DNA of 6,014 nucleotides from Acidobacteriaceae bacterium (GTDB lineage Bacteria > Acidobacteriota > Terriglobia > Terriglobales > Acidobacteriaceae), in the NCBI GenBank assembly GCA_025929125.1, contig JAICMT010000109.1, positions 1-6,014 on the forward strand, given 5' to 3'. Under the pieces are notes generated by a model, which worked only from the letters and a program-made list of their open reading frames with translations, ran no database searches and was not told the origin of the DNA. The position numbers and the translations under genes were made by a program. Position 1 is the first letter of the stretch. Every line of letters begins with the position of its first letter. Shown here piece after piece: positions 5,842 to 6,014 of the stretch.

Positions 5842-6014
5842 CTACCCACGACGCAGGATCTGCCGCGGCAGAGTCGAACCCAGCGCGAGCAGTGTCCCGC
5901 CTGCCGCCGCCGCCCACACGGCCGACGCCGCCACAATCGTCATCACGTCTCGCGCATGCGAGGAGACGCCGGGAAGCCAGCGCGTTATCGCCGCCGTCGC
6001 TGCAAACGCCACCA
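5842..6014 (-). CDS. C-terminal 56 residues of a membrane protein (partial, runs off the right edge)
   Basis: The visible part contains a hydrophobic beginning (VAFAATAAI), a polar loop (TRWLPGVSSHARD, residues 10-22), then a clear transmembrane helix of Val, Ala, Gly and Leu at about 23-46 (starting VMTIVAASAVWAAAAGG), and a short basic tail PRQILRRG before TAG. The positive tail suggests a cytoplasmic C-terminus. The alternative frame in this region is Arg/Cys-rich with no membrane pattern, so this frame is preferred. The family cannot be identified from this fragment. It points toward the lipoprotein gene (convergent). Confidence 0.6.
   Translation of the reverse strand, partial: VAFAATAAITRWLPGVSSHARDVMTIVAASAVWAAAAGGTLLALGSTLPRQILRRG

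Noticed and set aside
1..6014. CRISPR array, insertion sequence, tRNA or rRNA
   Set aside because: No evenly spaced repeats, no transposase motifs with terminal inverted repeats, and no cloverleaf-like or rRNA-like sequence was seen on either strand.

Overview
The window is GC-rich, densely coding chromosomal DNA of a Gram-negative type bacterium. It carries a lipoprotein with bacterial Ig-like domains, a secreted protein with a Sec signal, a long RNase R with a basic tail, and a YggX-type Fe(II) trafficking protein. Taken together, and with the character of the Ig-like protein, a soil Acidobacteriota (Terriglobia) member is my best guess. This is an inference from protein character; there is no rRNA or other phylogenetic marker here.

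Layout. Positions 4004 down to 1 (minus strand) hold three genes in one direction with short gaps (77 and 39 bp): a secreted protein of unknown function (4004-3153), RNase R (3075-235) and the first 65 codons of a YggX-like protein (195-1, cut by the window edge). They are probably co-transcribed from a promoter upstream of 4004. Positions 4005-4340 are a divergent intergenic region with candidate promoter elements and one small palindrome. Positions 4341-5453 (plus strand) encode a 370-residue lipoprotein with two Ig-like regions, a Gly/Ser linker and a Cys-containing C-terminal repeat domain. A strong intrinsic terminator with a UUCG loop follows at 5476-5504. Positions 5505-5841 have no convincing gene, only a promoter-like element and a weak 43-codon minus-strand ORF. 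Positions 6014-5842 (minus strand) are the C-terminal end of a membrane protein running in from the right edge.

How the genes relate. RNase R is a processive 3'-5' exoribonuclease for structured RNA, and YggX-type proteins protect iron and iron-sulfur metabolism under oxidative stress, so the minus-strand cluster mixes RNA turnover, stress protection and an envelope or periplasmic protein. The plus-strand lipoprotein is a separate unit with its own ribosome binding site and terminator. No mobile element, CRISPR array, tRNA or rRNA was seen. I found no strong evidence for an undescribed system. The most unusual points are two Arg-rich insertions in RNase R, the architecture of the lipoprotein, and the promoter-like but gene-poor stretch at 5505-5841.
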